Shown: positions 35,666 to 44,838 of the stretch, one piece after another
Position numbering within the stretch: the stretch's first letter is position 1
How the letters are laid out: every line of letters starts with the position of its first letter
Assembly (NCBI RefSeq): GCF_014109825.1
Contig: NZ_CP059576.1
Location: 1,824,001-1,888,000 of the forward strand
DNA length: 64,000 bases
Reading direction: 5' to 3'
DNA from: Legionella sp. PC997
Lineage (GTDB): Bacteria; Pseudomonadota; Gammaproteobacteria; Legionellales; Legionellaceae
Position numbers and translations under genes: made by a program
Notes under the pieces: model-generated
The model's input: the letters and a program-made list of their open reading frames with translations, nothing else
Database searches by the model: none
What the model was told of the DNA's origin: nothing

Positions 35666-36523
35666 ATGGCGGCTTATAGTAAAGACGAAATGGATAAAAA
35701 ATTAAAGGAATTCAATGAACTTTCCTCAAAAGGGATGGCTGAACTTCGAGAGAAAAAAAATAAGGAAGATTTGGATGCTTATATTGCTGAGAAACGTAAA
35801 GAAGAGCAGATGAGATACGCCAAATCGATGGATGAGCTGAGAAATAAACATAAAAAAACAAACGAGAGAACCGGTAAAGAAACAACTTATGATGAGGAAT
35901 TAAATGAACTAGCTGATTCAGTCATTAATGCTGAACAAAATGCTTATAATGATTGGCGATCCAATATGATGTCCTTGTTGAATTTATTTGGAAAAATGAA
36001 TAAAACACACAATATCTCAGCAGATCAAGTTGCAGGTGAAGCATGGGACTTAACTAAGAATATACCATATGTTGGTGCGCCACTTAAAATGAAAGAGTCA
36101 CTTTATATTCCTCTCAAAGGTAAACTCGTCCATAAAATAAAAGGGGATGGTGATCTTCAGTTACCTACATTAGAACATAAAGTTACCTTTAAAGATGGAA
36201 AAGTTGAGATAGCCGATTTGACATATAATCATGGTATTCAAATCAATAAACCACAAAAGCCAGGTAAACCACAGGAACCGGAAAATCAAGCAAATAAAGC
36301 GTTTAGAACAATGATTACTCTTTGGTTAGCTGAAAATGATTATATCCCTTCAAATAAACCAGGTGAATACCAGCACTTTGGGAGCGGTGCTATATTGGAT
36401 GAAGATACGTTCAAAAGATTGAATGCGAATCCCCAAACAAGTTTAGCTAAGTTCCTAAAAGATAATGCCAACTTGAAATATGAGGAACAAAAAGAAGTAC
36501 ATTCTACTCCTACCCCTCCATAA
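35666..36523 (+). CDS. Unknown hydrophilic protein, effector-like
   Basis: 285 residues from ATG 35666, chosen for GGAG about nine bases upstream; the open frame extends into lpxH but that part is noncoding. The first 110 residues are extremely rich in Lys, Glu and Asp and strongly helical. A middle segment has DWRSNMMSLLNLFGKM. A beta-rich part follows (LPTLEHKVTFKDGKVEIADL), then a linker rich in proline (PQKPGKPQEPE) and a C-terminal domain. No signal peptide or membrane helix. No family recognised. Composition and an acidic C-terminal stretch (KYEEQKE) resemble Dot/Icm substrates. It starts 19 bases after lpxH, so it may share that transcript. Confidence 0.65.
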   Translation: MAAYSKDEMDKKLKEFNELSSKGMAELREKKNKEDLDAYIAEKRKEEQMRYAKSMDELRNKHKKTNERTGKETTYDEELNELADSVINAEQNAYNDWRSNMMSLLNLFGKMNKTHNISADQVAGEAWDLTKNIPYVGAPLKMKESLYIPLKGKLVHKIKGDGDLQLPTLEHKVTFKDGKVEIADLTYNHGIQINKPQKPGKPQEPENQANKAFRTMITLWLAENDYIPSNKPGEYQHFGSGAILDEDTFKRLNANPQTSLAKFLKDNANLKYEEQKEVHSTPTPP

Positions 36524-36541
36524 TGGATGAATTGATACTTA

Positions 36542-37165
36542 TCAAATTTGCGGTATTCCGCTATGAAAGCGAAATACCGTATCAGAAGCCAAAATAAAAT
36601 CATTTTCTATAGATAAAAAAAACTTCAAACGTTGCTCTATATCTCCACCATATAATTTCGCCAGTCGAAGATAATCCTCAAAATGACGCGCTTCTGATTT
36701 AATTAAAGTACCATAAAACTTCACCAAATCCTGATCTTCGAGAAAGGGGATCATGGCGTGGAAACGTTCACAAGAACGGGCTTCGATAATGGCACCAATA
36801 ATCAACTGATCACATAAACGTTGAAGGACATTTCTGCTCGAAACCTGCTTATGCATCTGAGTTGCATACCCTGATGGTTGTAGGGGGCAAAATTGAATCC
36901 CTTTGTTCGCCATTATATTAATGACCTTCTCAAAATGGAGTAGTTCTTCACGAGCCAATGGAGACATTATTTCCACCAGTTCTTTTTTCTCTGGGTATTT
37001 GCTCATAAAATTAATTGCAGTGGCAGCTGCCTTCCGTTCACAATGAGCATGGTCAATTAATAACAAAGGTATATGGTCTGCAGCATAATCTAACCATATT
37101 TGCGGAGTTTTTACTTGAAGAAAGTCATTTAACAATTGTAAATCAGTATCTAATCGTTTTAACAT
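36542..37165 (-). CDS. miaE: tRNA-(ms2io6A37) hydroxylase MiaE
   Basis: 207 residues. The ferritin-like diiron site is visible as DHAHCERKAA, LAREELLHFEKV, IEARSCERF and SEARHFEDYL, with paired Glu/His ligands. MiaE hydroxylates the isopentenyl group of 2-methylthio-N6-isopentenyladenosine at tRNA position 37, using oxygen. It converges on the preceding unknown gene, with only 18 bases between stops. A hairpin (36551-36579) lies within its last codons. Confidence 0.93.
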   Translation of the reverse strand: MLKRLDTDLQLLNDFLQVKTPQIWLDYAADHIPLLLIDHAHCERKAAATAINFMSKYPEKKELVEIMSPLAREELLHFEKVINIMANKGIQFCPLQPSGYATQMHKQVSSRNVLQRLCDQLIIGAIIEARSCERFHAMIPFLEDQDLVKFYGTLIKSEARHFEDYLRLAKLYGGDIEQRLKFFLSIENDFILASDTVFRFHSGIPQI

Positions 37166-37370
37166 CTGCGAAATACACTATACTTATCGAATAAACTGTC
37201 TTATATCATAGGACCTTTTTACAATTCTACTATTTTGGCCTTTGAAGCTTTGATTACCTGCGCTCGATGCACATGTATCCTACGGTTTGATGAGGTGTAA
37301 ATCAGATAATTAGATTAATCTAGGGAATTGTAAATACGCTTAATATTTTGAAATTTAAATTGGATGAAAA

Positions 37371-38252
37371 ATGAACGGGGAAGAATCTGATAATGAATTA
37401 AGTCACTGGTTTTCAACATACGGAGTAATCACAGCCGAGCGTATATTGGGTACATACAAAGTCAATTTAGCACAAAGTGAATTAGTAGAAGCAATTAAAA
37501 GTCCATATAGTTTTTATCATCGGTTGTTACGTGTTCCACTAAAAAGTGTACTGAATGGAATCATCCTACAACAAGCGAATGATTATCATGTTTATACACA
37601 AAAATTATTTATTGATTATTTATTATCTGGAGAGAACTCTAAAGGTGAAGAGGCACAGGGAGCTTCAACTCGTGAGGAACTAGAAAATGAACGTCAGCAA
37701 CTAGTTAATCTTGGAGATGAGTTTCATAATGTGCAGGGACAACATGATTGGTTGATTGCTAACAGTCAAGCAGCGTTGATAAGAGTAACTCAAATCTTTA
37801 ATACTGAAATAGAAAAGGCAATTGCTTCATTGATAGGCCTACTTAAAAGTATGGGTATTTCAGAGAAAAAAAGTAAAATACGGCAGGCAATAAATCATGC
37901 GCTAATCTATTGCAATATCTTAGATGTTCAAAACAACCAATATCTTTTTATAGAGAAAATAAATGAAGTTCTCAAGACTTCGCTTACTGAGGATTTAGAG
38001 AGAAAAATGGCAATGATATTGTCCGAAGTTGTGCTCATTGATATGGATTTTGATGAACAAATCAGTGATTTTCTTGCGCAAACTGAAGAGATAGGACAAG
38101 CTGCTAATTCGTACCGAACTCTTTTTTATGAAACGATTCTACGGGTGATTGATTTAATGAAATCATTACCTGAATATAAAATTGACCCAGAACAAGATGC
38201 TATTAATAGAGAACCTTTATATTTTGATAAAACGATTGGTGCAATTGGGTAA
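37371..38252 (+). CDS. Unknown helical cytoplasmic protein
   Basis: 293 residues, hydrophilic, predicted mainly alpha-helical, without signal peptide, membrane helix or recognisable catalytic motif. A poorly conserved-looking linker (GENSKGEEAQGAST, about 86-100) splits an N-terminal helical region from a C-terminal one rich in Ile/Leu/Glu. It stands alone, with 205 bases before it and 132 after, and ndk downstream has its own -10 box. Candidate for a Legionella-specific protein; an effector role is only possible. Confidence 0.6.
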   Translation: MNGEESDNELSHWFSTYGVITAERILGTYKVNLAQSELVEAIKSPYSFYHRLLRVPLKSVLNGIILQQANDYHVYTQKLFIDYLLSGENSKGEEAQGASTREELENERQQLVNLGDEFHNVQGQHDWLIANSQAALIRVTQIFNTEIEKAIASLIGLLKSMGISEKKSKIRQAINHALIYCNILDVQNNQYLFIEKINEVLKTSLTEDLERKMAMILSEVVLIDMDFDEQISDFLAQTEEIGQAANSYRTLFYETILRVIDLMKSLPEYKIDPEQDAINREPLYFDKTIGAIG

Positions 38253-38384
38253 GGTTAATGAAAAGTATGTATCTAGTTTTGCTTGATGAATGATGACTAT
38301 GACTTTAAAAGAATTTATATTAGCCATCTAGCTTAGATTTCGTGTATAATAATGCACTTTAACTAACCCCCTATGGAGTGCGTG

Positions 38385-38810
38385 ATGACAAAAGAAACAA
38401 CATTGTCAATTATTAAACCTGATGCAGTGGCTAAATCTGTTATTGGACAAATCTATACCCGTTTTGAAAACGCTGGTCTAAACATAGTTGCTGCAAAAAT
38501 GATGCAACTTTCTCGTGAGCAGGCAGAAAGTTTTTATGATATTCATCGTGCGCGTCCTTTCTTTAAGGATTTAGTTGAATTCATGATTTCTGGTCCGGTA
38601 ATGGTTCAGGCACTACACGGCGAAAATGCAGTAATGAAAAACCGAGACATCATGGGTGCAACAAACCCCAAGGAAGCTGCTCCGGGTACTATACGTGCTG
38701 ATTTCGCTGACAGTATCGATGCCAATGCCGTTCATGGTTCCGATAGTCTTGAAAATGCTGCGCGTGAAATTGCGTTCTTTTTTGAACCGCATGAAATTTG
38801 TGTACGATAA
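38385..38810 (+). CDS. ndk: Nucleoside diphosphate kinase
   Basis: 141 residues from ATG 38385, which has GGAG six bases upstream; the in-frame ATG at 38373 contains that site and is rejected. The catalytic histidine H117 is in NAVHGSDS, and [23 protein letters not shown] and [14 protein letters not shown] are standard. It balances nucleoside triphosphates using ATP. A perfect TATAAT lies at 38345-38350. It heads the ndk-rlmN-pilW-rodZ-hisS-yfgM-bamB-der gene order typical of gammaproteobacteria. Confidence 0.98.
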   Translation: MTKETTLSIIKPDAVAKSVIGQIYTRFENAGLNIVAAKMMQLSREQAESFYDIHRARPFFKDLVEFMISGPVMVQALHGENAVMKNRDIMGATNPKEAAPGTIRADFADSIDANAVHGSDSLENAAREIAFFFEPHEICVR

Positions 38811-38837
38811 GATAGGTTTTGATATTTAATGACCTCA

Positions 38838-38909
38838 TATAGCCTGGGTAAAGCGCAGCGAAACCCGGGTTCTTAAAAGATTAGTATTCCCAGGTTTCTC
38901 TATGCTATA
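38838..38909. repeat. Dispersed palindromic repeat after ndk
   Basis: Outer arms TATAGC (38838-38843) and GCTATA (38904-38909), next CCTGGG (38843-38848) and CCCAGG (38889-38894). The left half, TAGCCTGGGTAAAGCGCAGC followed by GAAACCCGGG, is the best-preserved copy of the family also seen near 30.4, 52.7 and 54.4 kb. It may also end ndk transcription. Confidence 0.75.
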
Positions 38910-38957
38910 CAGAAGCCCATGAATACGTTTTTTTAGGTCATTAAATTTGGAGTAAAA

Positions 38958-40097
38958 ATGACTGTACAGAAAGTAAATCTGCTGGATTACAACTACCAAC
39001 AAATGCGTGAATTACTCAATAGCTGGGGCGAGCAACCTTATAGAGCGCAACAGTTAATCCAGTGGATTCACCAGGCAGGTTTTACTGATTTCACAAAAAT
39101 GACCAATCTTAGTAAAACGTTGAGAGAAAAATTGGCACAACGTTCTTACATTAAATTACCAGAAATAGTCGCCTGCCAAAAATCCAATGATGGTACTCAT
39201 AAATGGCTTTTAAAGCTGGACTGCGGTAATTGCATCGAGACTGTATTCATCCCCGAAAGCAATCGAGGCACCTTATGTGTTTCCTCCCAAGTAGGATGCG
39301 CTTTAAATTGTTCTTTTTGTTCTACTGCAAAACAGGGTTTTAATCGTAATTTATCCACTGGAGAAATTATTGGGCAAGTATGGTTGGCTGCACGTGAGTT
39401 ATCACAACAACATGGAACACACGATAAAAGGGTTACTAATGTGGTGATGATGGGCATGGGAGAACCCTTACTTAATTTTGATAATGTCGTGTCCGCAATG
39501 GATCTTATGATGGATGATTTTGCTTATGGATTATCAAAACGTCGTGTTACTTTGAGTACCTCGGGTGTTCTTCCCGATCTGGAACGTTTAAGAGAAGTGA
39601 GCCCAGTGGCCTTAGCTGTTTCCTTACATGCACCTACTGATGAACTGCGAAATGTCCTTGTTCCTATAAATAAGAAATATCCTTTAGCACAGCTGATGGC
39701 TTTGTGTAAAAACTACTTTAAAAATGAACCTCGAAGGAAGGTAACTTTTGAGTATGTCATGCTCAAGGGGGTAAATGATCAACCTGAACATGCGAATCAG
39801 TTGATCAAGTTACTGCGAAATATTCCATCAAAAGTCAATTTAATTCCCTTTAATCCTTTTCCGATGACACAATATGAGCGTTCGCCTCAAGAAGCAATTG
39901 ATGCATTTAGAGATAAATTAATAGCCCATGGTATTAATACGATTACCCGTAAAACACGAGGAGATGATATTGATGCAGCATGTGGCCAATTAGCTGGTGA
40001 AGTCAAGGATAGAACAAGTCGCTCTCAAAGATGGCAGAAATTGCACTTTATATCCAAAAAAGATCAAGAGCAATCCACTGCAGAACAAGAAGAGTAG
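38958..40097 (+). CDS. rlmN: Dual-specificity rRNA/tRNA adenine C2-methyltransferase RlmN
   Basis: 379 residues, radical SAM enzyme. The cluster-binding CALNCSFC has cysteines at 114, 118 and 121; a conserved cysteine in [10 protein letters not shown] near the C-terminus acts in methyl transfer. [12 protein letters not shown] and the SAM-binding region are canonical. It methylates A2503 of 23S rRNA and A37 of some tRNAs. The C-terminal 30 residues are a charged tail. It follows ndk with a repeat between, as in the common ndk-rlmN arrangement. Confidence 0.97.
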   Translation: MTVQKVNLLDYNYQQMRELLNSWGEQPYRAQQLIQWIHQAGFTDFTKMTNLSKTLREKLAQRSYIKLPEIVACQKSNDGTHKWLLKLDCGNCIETVFIPESNRGTLCVSSQVGCALNCSFCSTAKQGFNRNLSTGEIIGQVWLAARELSQQHGTHDKRVTNVVMMGMGEPLLNFDNVVSAMDLMMDDFAYGLSKRRVTLSTSGVLPDLERLREVSPVALAVSLHAPTDELRNVLVPINKKYPLAQLMALCKNYFKNEPRRKVTFEYVMLKGVNDQPEHANQLIKLLRNIPSKVNLIPFNPFPMTQYERSPQEAIDAFRDKLIAHGINTITRKTRGDDIDAACGQLAGEVKDRTSRSQRWQKLHFISKKDQEQSTAEQEE

Positions 40098-40275
40098 CTG
40101 GCGTAGAGGTGAAACTGGTTAAGATATAGCTCTTATTTACAGGTTTGGCACCACTCTTCGACTCTAATTATGTCACTGAAAACTACAATAAAATCATTAT
40201 TTGTGACAAATCATTTTTAATTTATTTATAAGCGGTTATAATGCGCAATCATTTCTAACCTTAGCGTGAAATATT

Positions 40276-41052
40276 GTGTTAAAAAGGTTTTGTCTTTTGT
40301 TTATTATGACCGTGCTGTTTTTACAGGCATGTGTGCATGATGAAGAAAATGAAAAACAAAATTTTAAAAAGCCTGATCTCAGTAAAGCTGCATCCTATAA
40401 TGCACAGCTAGGCCTCGAGTATTTAAAACAAGGGGATAGGCCTAGAGCGAAAAAAAAGATGCTTACTGCATTAGAGCAAGAACCAACTTCAGCCGATGTT
40501 AACTCTGCAATGGCTTATTATTTTGAGCAAACTAAAGAACTAGACCAGGCCGAAAAATACTATTTGAAAGCCATCTCATTTTCGGGAAATGGAGGCGCTC
40601 AGCTAAATAACTATGGAGCCTTTTTATGTCGACAAGGCAATTATACAAAAGCTGAAAATTACTTTTTAAAAGCTGCTAATGATTTAAAATATGTGCATAC
40701 TTCTGGAGCTTATGAAAATGCAGGACTTTGTGCTCTTTCAGTTCCTAATGAAGACAAGGCCAAACTGTATTTTGCAAAAGCATTAAATCAAGACCCTTCA
40801 AGGAAAGCATCTTTTTATGAATTACTGAAACTTGAAATTAAAAGCGGAAAAGACTCAGATGCATTTGCGCTATTACAAAAGCACCCTGATTTGATTTTAA
40901 ATGACAAAGTACTATTATCTTTGGCCAAGGAGATTTCTGAGAAAGTTGGGCAATATACTCTCGCAGCAGAATATCAGCAAAGTATAAATAATTTGAATTC
41001 CAATATCGACAATAGTGGAGTAAATAATGAATACAACAACCACACTGGATGA
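40276..41052 (+). CDS. pilW: Type IV pilus biogenesis/stability lipoprotein PilW (PilF)
   Basis: 258 residues from a GTG. A short lipoprotein signal with lipobox FLQAC (cysteine at about 19) precedes four to five TPR repeats: YNAQLGLEYLKQGD, ADVNSAMAYYFEQT, GAQLNNYGAFLCRQG and AYENAGLCAL. PilW/PilF assists assembly of the PilQ secretin in the outer membrane. Position between rlmN and rodZ is standard. TATAAT at 40237-40242 may be its -10. The last 26 bases overlap rodZ. Confidence 0.92.
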   Translation: MLKRFCLLFIMTVLFLQACVHDEENEKQNFKKPDLSKAASYNAQLGLEYLKQGDRPRAKKKMLTALEQEPTSADVNSAMAYYFEQTKELDQAEKYYLKAISFSGNGGAQLNNYGAFLCRQGNYTKAENYFLKAANDLKYVHTSGAYENAGLCALSVPNEDKAKLYFAKALNQDPSRKASFYELLKLEIKSGKDSDAFALLQKHPDLILNDKVLLSLAKEISEKVGQYTLAAEYQQSINNLNSNIDNSGVNNEYNNHTG

Positions 41053-41605
41053 AAGTATAGTTGAGCATAAAAATCCAGGCGAACAACTTGCAAGTATCCG
41101 GGAACAAAAAGGATATACGATTGAGTATGTTGCCAATAAATTGCATTTAAGAGCTCGTATTATTGAGTTAATTGAAACTAATGAATTTCATTTGTTGCCA
41201 GAACCCGTTTTTGTTAAAGGGTATTTGCGTGCCTATGCTAAATTATTAGGTACTTCTCCGGAACCTTATCTGGCGATATTTAATGAGCAGTTTGTCGTTG
41301 AGAAAAAATCTGATCGCGCTCTGTTATGGCAACAAAGTAAACGTGAGTCTCATAAAGCAGAACATATTATTCGTTGGTTCACCATTTTGTTTGCTTTAGG
41401 TGTGATGGTTGCGGTAGGAATTTGGTGGCAAAAAAATAGAGATACTCAACAGGTATTTCCTGCCCAAAGTACTCCTGTTGATTTATCTCTAAACCAAACA
41501 CCAGCAACAGAGACCCACGAATTAAAACTGACTGACATATCAAAAATGCAATCTCTATTAAATCCTAAACCGGAAATGTCTCCTATGGAGAAAATAGGTG
41601 GCTGA
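41027..41605 (+). CDS. rodZ: RodZ-like helix-turn-helix membrane protein, short C-terminus
   Basis: 192 residues. The cytoplasmic HTH_25 domain (about 15-85) shows GEQLASIREQKGYTIEYVANKL and PVFVKGYLRAYAKLL, the RodZ signature, followed by one membrane helix (about 112-133). RodZ links MreB to the cell wall machinery and sets rod shape. E. coli RodZ has 337 residues; here the periplasmic DUF4115 domain is missing and only about 55 disordered residues remain. It overlaps pilW by 26 bases and hisS by 8 bases. ispG, usual between rodZ and hisS, is absent. Confidence 0.87.
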   Translation: MNTTTTLDESIVEHKNPGEQLASIREQKGYTIEYVANKLHLRARIIELIETNEFHLLPEPVFVKGYLRAYAKLLGTSPEPYLAIFNEQFVVEKKSDRALLWQQSKRESHKAEHIIRWFTILFALGVMVAVGIWWQKNRDTQQVFPAQSTPVDLSLNQTPATETHELKLTDISKMQSLLNPKPEMSPMEKIGG

Positions 41606-42875
41606 GAGAATCCAAGCAATACGAGGAATGAATGATATTTTGCCTGAAACAACGGCATTTTGGCGTTCCATCGAACAAATTTTTGTAAAAGTATTATCCA
41701 GTTATGGCTATCAGGAAATACGCTTTCCACTTATTGAAAGCACTCAGTTATTTAAACGCACTATAGGTGAGGTCACCGATATAGTCGAAAAGGAAATGTA
41801 TACTTTTAATGATTTAAATGGGGATAGCATTACTTTGAGACCCGAGGGGACTGCGGGTTGTGTACGTGCTTGTCTGCAAAATGGGCTCCTACATAATCAA
41901 CAGCAAAAATTATGGTATATGGGTCCCATGTTCCGACATGAACGGCCACAGAAAGGACGATATAGGCAGTTCAATCAATTAGGTGTAGAGGCATTTGGTA
42001 TGCCTGGTGCCATGGTTGAATTGGAATTAATTTCCATATGTCGTAAATTCTGGGAACAGTTAGGCTTTGCAGATTCTGTACAGTTGCAAATAAATACCTT
42101 AGGTGAGTTAACAGAGCGTCAGCGCTATAGAAAAGTGCTTGTTGAGTATTTGACAGATCATGAACAACAGTTAGATGAGGACAGTAAACGCAGGTTAACT
42201 CGCAATCCACTGCGTATTTTAGATAGTAAAAACCCTGAAATGCAGGAGTTATTATCTAATGCACCTAAACTAATTGATGTTCTGGATGAACAAAGTCGAG
42301 AACATTTTCAGTCTTTTTGTGATGGTTTAGACCAATTAAAGGTACCCTATACAGTAAACCCGGTTTTGGTCAGAGGTCTTGATTATTATGGGCATACAGT
42401 ATTTGAGTGGGTAACCGATAAATTAGGAAGTCAAGCCACAGTTTGTGCTGGAGGTCGATACGATATACTGGTAGAGCAATTAGGTGGTAATCCAACACCA
42501 GCAGTAGGTTTTGCATTAGGTATTGAAAGAATATATCTTCTTATGGAAACTCTGAGTGTTCTCAAGCAGGATAATAAAAAGAATGCATTGTATATTATTG
42601 CTACCAATGAAGATGCTGTGGTAAAAGCTCTGGTAATTTCTGAATCAATACGTACTAAATATCCAGAAATTGAAGTATCAGTAAATACGGCGGGTGGTAG
42701 TTTTAAAAGTCAATTCAAAAAAGCAGATAAAAGCGGGGCTCGATTAGCTTTAATTTTAGGTGAAGATGAGTTAGCAACCAAGCAAATTAGTATTAAAGAT
42801 TTGCGAAATGAGACTGAGCAAATTACAGTAGATCAAAATATGCTTAATCAGGTTTTAAAAGATTATTTAGAGTGA
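41598..42875 (+). CDS. hisS: Histidyl-tRNA synthetase
   Basis: 425 residues from a GTG with GGAG seven bases upstream, overlapping rodZ by eight. Class II motifs: AIRGMNDILP at the start, motif 2 MFRHERPQKGRYRQFNQ, the histidine-specific LVRGLDYYGHTVFEW and motif 3 GFALGIERI. A C-terminal anticodon-binding domain follows (about 330-425). It charges tRNA-His. It is directly followed by yfgM. Confidence 0.98.
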   Translation: MAERIQAIRGMNDILPETTAFWRSIEQIFVKVLSSYGYQEIRFPLIESTQLFKRTIGEVTDIVEKEMYTFNDLNGDSITLRPEGTAGCVRACLQNGLLHNQQQKLWYMGPMFRHERPQKGRYRQFNQLGVEAFGMPGAMVELELISICRKFWEQLGFADSVQLQINTLGELTERQRYRKVLVEYLTDHEQQLDEDSKRRLTRNPLRILDSKNPEMQELLSNAPKLIDVLDEQSREHFQSFCDGLDQLKVPYTVNPVLVRGLDYYGHTVFEWVTDKLGSQATVCAGGRYDILVEQLGGNPTPAVGFALGIERIYLLMETLSVLKQDNKKNALYIIATNEDAVVKALVISESIRTKYPEIEVSVNTAGGSFKSQFKKADKSGARLALILGEDELATKQISIKDLRNETEQITVDQNMLNQVLKDYLE

Positions 42876-42890
42876 GTGCAGGAGAATAAT

Positions 42891-43565
42891 ATGTCAGTGT
42901 ATATGACTGAAGAGGAACAATTAGAATCGATAAAAAAATGGTGGAAACAATACGGTAATCTTGTCACTATAGTATTATCACTTGTGCTCTTTGGTATTGC
43001 AGGATATCGATATTTGCATTGGCATCAAGAAAAACTTACTCAACAGGCTTCAGTTGCCTATGAGCAAATGATGGTCGCTCTCTCTAATCAAAATATTAAA
43101 GCAGTAAGAGCCTATGCTAATGAGTTAATTCACGAGCACGGTCGTACCGTTTATGCCGATGCTGCACATATGACACTTGCAAAAATTTATGTATCAAAAA
43201 ATAAATTGGATAAAGCTACTGAAGAATTACAGGCCGTTGCTGCAAACAGTAAAATGTCAACTCTGAAGCAAATAGCTAAAATTCGTATTGCACGTATCTT
43301 CGCAGCAGAAAAATCGTACACAAATGCTCTTAAGGAATTGAGCAATGTTGAAGATAATACTTATTTACCGGTCATTAATGAATTAAAAGGTGATATTTAT
43401 GGAGCCACCGGCCAATATAAAGAGGCCATGAACTCTTATAAGCAAGCCTTGGATGAAGTAAAAAGTAATGGAATGGGGAATTTATTTTTAGAAATGAAAA
43501 CTAATGCGATAGCGAGCAAATCTCATTCAGTTATTTCTGGAGATAAAAAAATAGAGTCTGCATAA
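42891..43565 (+). CDS. yfgM: YfgM-like ancillary SecYEG/periplasmic chaperone subunit
   Basis: 224 residues from ATG 42891, selected for AGGAG six bases upstream. A cytoplasmic N-terminus (TEEEQLESIKKWWKQYGN) precedes one membrane helix (about 22-42) and a periplasmic TPR-like domain (TPR_21). This is the classic YfgM layout. In E. coli it binds PpiD and the SecYEG translocon and helps periplasmic folding. The position between hisS and bamB is conserved. Confidence 0.93.
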   Translation: MSVYMTEEEQLESIKKWWKQYGNLVTIVLSLVLFGIAGYRYLHWHQEKLTQQASVAYEQMMVALSNQNIKAVRAYANELIHEHGRTVYADAAHMTLAKIYVSKNKLDKATEELQAVAANSKMSTLKQIAKIRIARIFAAEKSYTNALKELSNVEDNTYLPVINELKGDIYGATGQYKEAMNSYKQALDEVKSNGMGNLFLEMKTNAIASKSHSVISGDKKIESA

Positions 43566-43680
43566 CCTCTTTGTTATTAGCTTAATAGGCTTAACACCTG
43601 TTTTGAGATTTTTTCTATTGAGCTAAAACTGAGTGAATGCTTTTATTGAGCTGTTTTGTAAAAATTGAGGTCCAATTTTC

Positions 43681-44835
43681 ATGAAAATGAAATTATTTAT
43701 TTTAATTCTTTGTACCATAATTCAAGGGTGTTCAAAACTTGATGATTACATGTTAGGGAAAGACAACACGCCCAAACCTAAAGAACTTAAGCAAATTAAA
43801 GACAAAGTTAAAGTAGACCAAAACTGGACAGTAGCTGCTGGCAAGTCATCAAAAAATAAAGAATATTTAAGACTTAAGCCAGTAGTTAAAAATGGGATTA
43901 TTTATACCGCTGATGCGAGTGGATTAGTTCAAGCTATTAGCAAGAATAATGGTAATATGAAATGGTCTACTGCGCTTAAGCATGGTTTGGTTAGTGGACC
44001 AGCAGTAGCCAGTGGATATGTTGCAGTAGGTACTAATAATTCTTCATTAGTAGTATTAAATGAGAATAATGGTAACAAATTATGGCAAACAAAGGTTACG
44101 GGTGAAATTCTATCACCACCAGCTGTTTTAGGCGGAAAGGTAATTGTTAAGACCATCGACGGTAGAGTGTATGCCTTTAATGCAGCTGATGGAAAACAAA
44201 TATGGATGGCAGAACATGGTTCTCCTAGTTTAATCCTCAAGGCAAGTTCATCGCCTGTTGCTATGGGAAATTTAGTATTGATAGGTTTTTCTGATGGGAA
44301 ACTTGATGCTTTAGATTTGAAAACAGGGCGTGTCATGTGGCAACGAAGTATTGCTTACGCCTCAGGACCCAGCGATGTAGAGCGATTAGTTGATATTGAT
44401 GCCGATCCCATTGTGGAAAATAATGTGGTTTATCTTGCCAGTTATCAGGGTTATATTGGTGCATTATCTTTATCTGATGGGCAGTTTATTTGGAGAAAAC
44501 CCGGTTCTGTATACAAGAATATGATTCTAAGTGGTAACACCTTATTTATCACAGACAGCCATGATGTCGTTTGGTCTATTGATAAACGTAGTGGACAAGT
44601 TAATTGGAAACAAACTGGATTAAAGGCAAGAGTACTAACTGAGCCTGCTTTGATCAAAAATGATTTAGTAGTAGGTGACAAAACGGGTTATTTACACTTT
44701 ATTGATACCCAAACGGGTGAAATTATAGCCCGCTCAAAAGTTTCAAGTGGTGTGAGTATTTCCCCAAGCGTAATCGGAGAAAAATTATATGTATTAACAG
44801 ACAATGGAATGTTAAATCAATTATCTGTGAGTTAA
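43681..44835 (+). CDS. bamB: Outer membrane assembly lipoprotein BamB
   Basis: 384 residues. The lipobox IIQGC places the lipidated cysteine at 17. An eight-bladed PQQ-like propeller follows with repeats such as GLVQAISKNNGNMKWS, NGNKLWQTKVTG and ADGKQIWMAEHG. BamB supports BamA in inserting beta-barrel proteins. It is three bases upstream of der, as in E. coli. The 115-base gap after yfgM could hold its own promoter, but none is obvious. Confidence 0.96.
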   Translation: MKMKLFILILCTIIQGCSKLDDYMLGKDNTPKPKELKQIKDKVKVDQNWTVAAGKSSKNKEYLRLKPVVKNGIIYTADASGLVQAISKNNGNMKWSTALKHGLVSGPAVASGYVAVGTNNSSLVVLNENNGNKLWQTKVTGEILSPPAVLGGKVIVKTIDGRVYAFNAADGKQIWMAEHGSPSLILKASSSPVAMGNLVLIGFSDGKLDALDLKTGRVMWQRSIAYASGPSDVERLVDIDADPIVENNVVYLASYQGYIGALSLSDGQFIWRKPGSVYKNMILSGNTLFITDSHDVVWSIDKRSGQVNWKQTGLKARVLTEPALIKNDLVVGDKTGYLHFIDTQTGEIIARSKVSSGVSISPSVIGEKLYVLTDNGMLNQLSVS

Positions 44836-44838
44836 TAA

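Noticed and set aside
43929..44336. 135-codon frame antisense to bamB
   Set aside because: bamB is continuous and conserved here, and the antisense frame has no recognisable domain or start signal.
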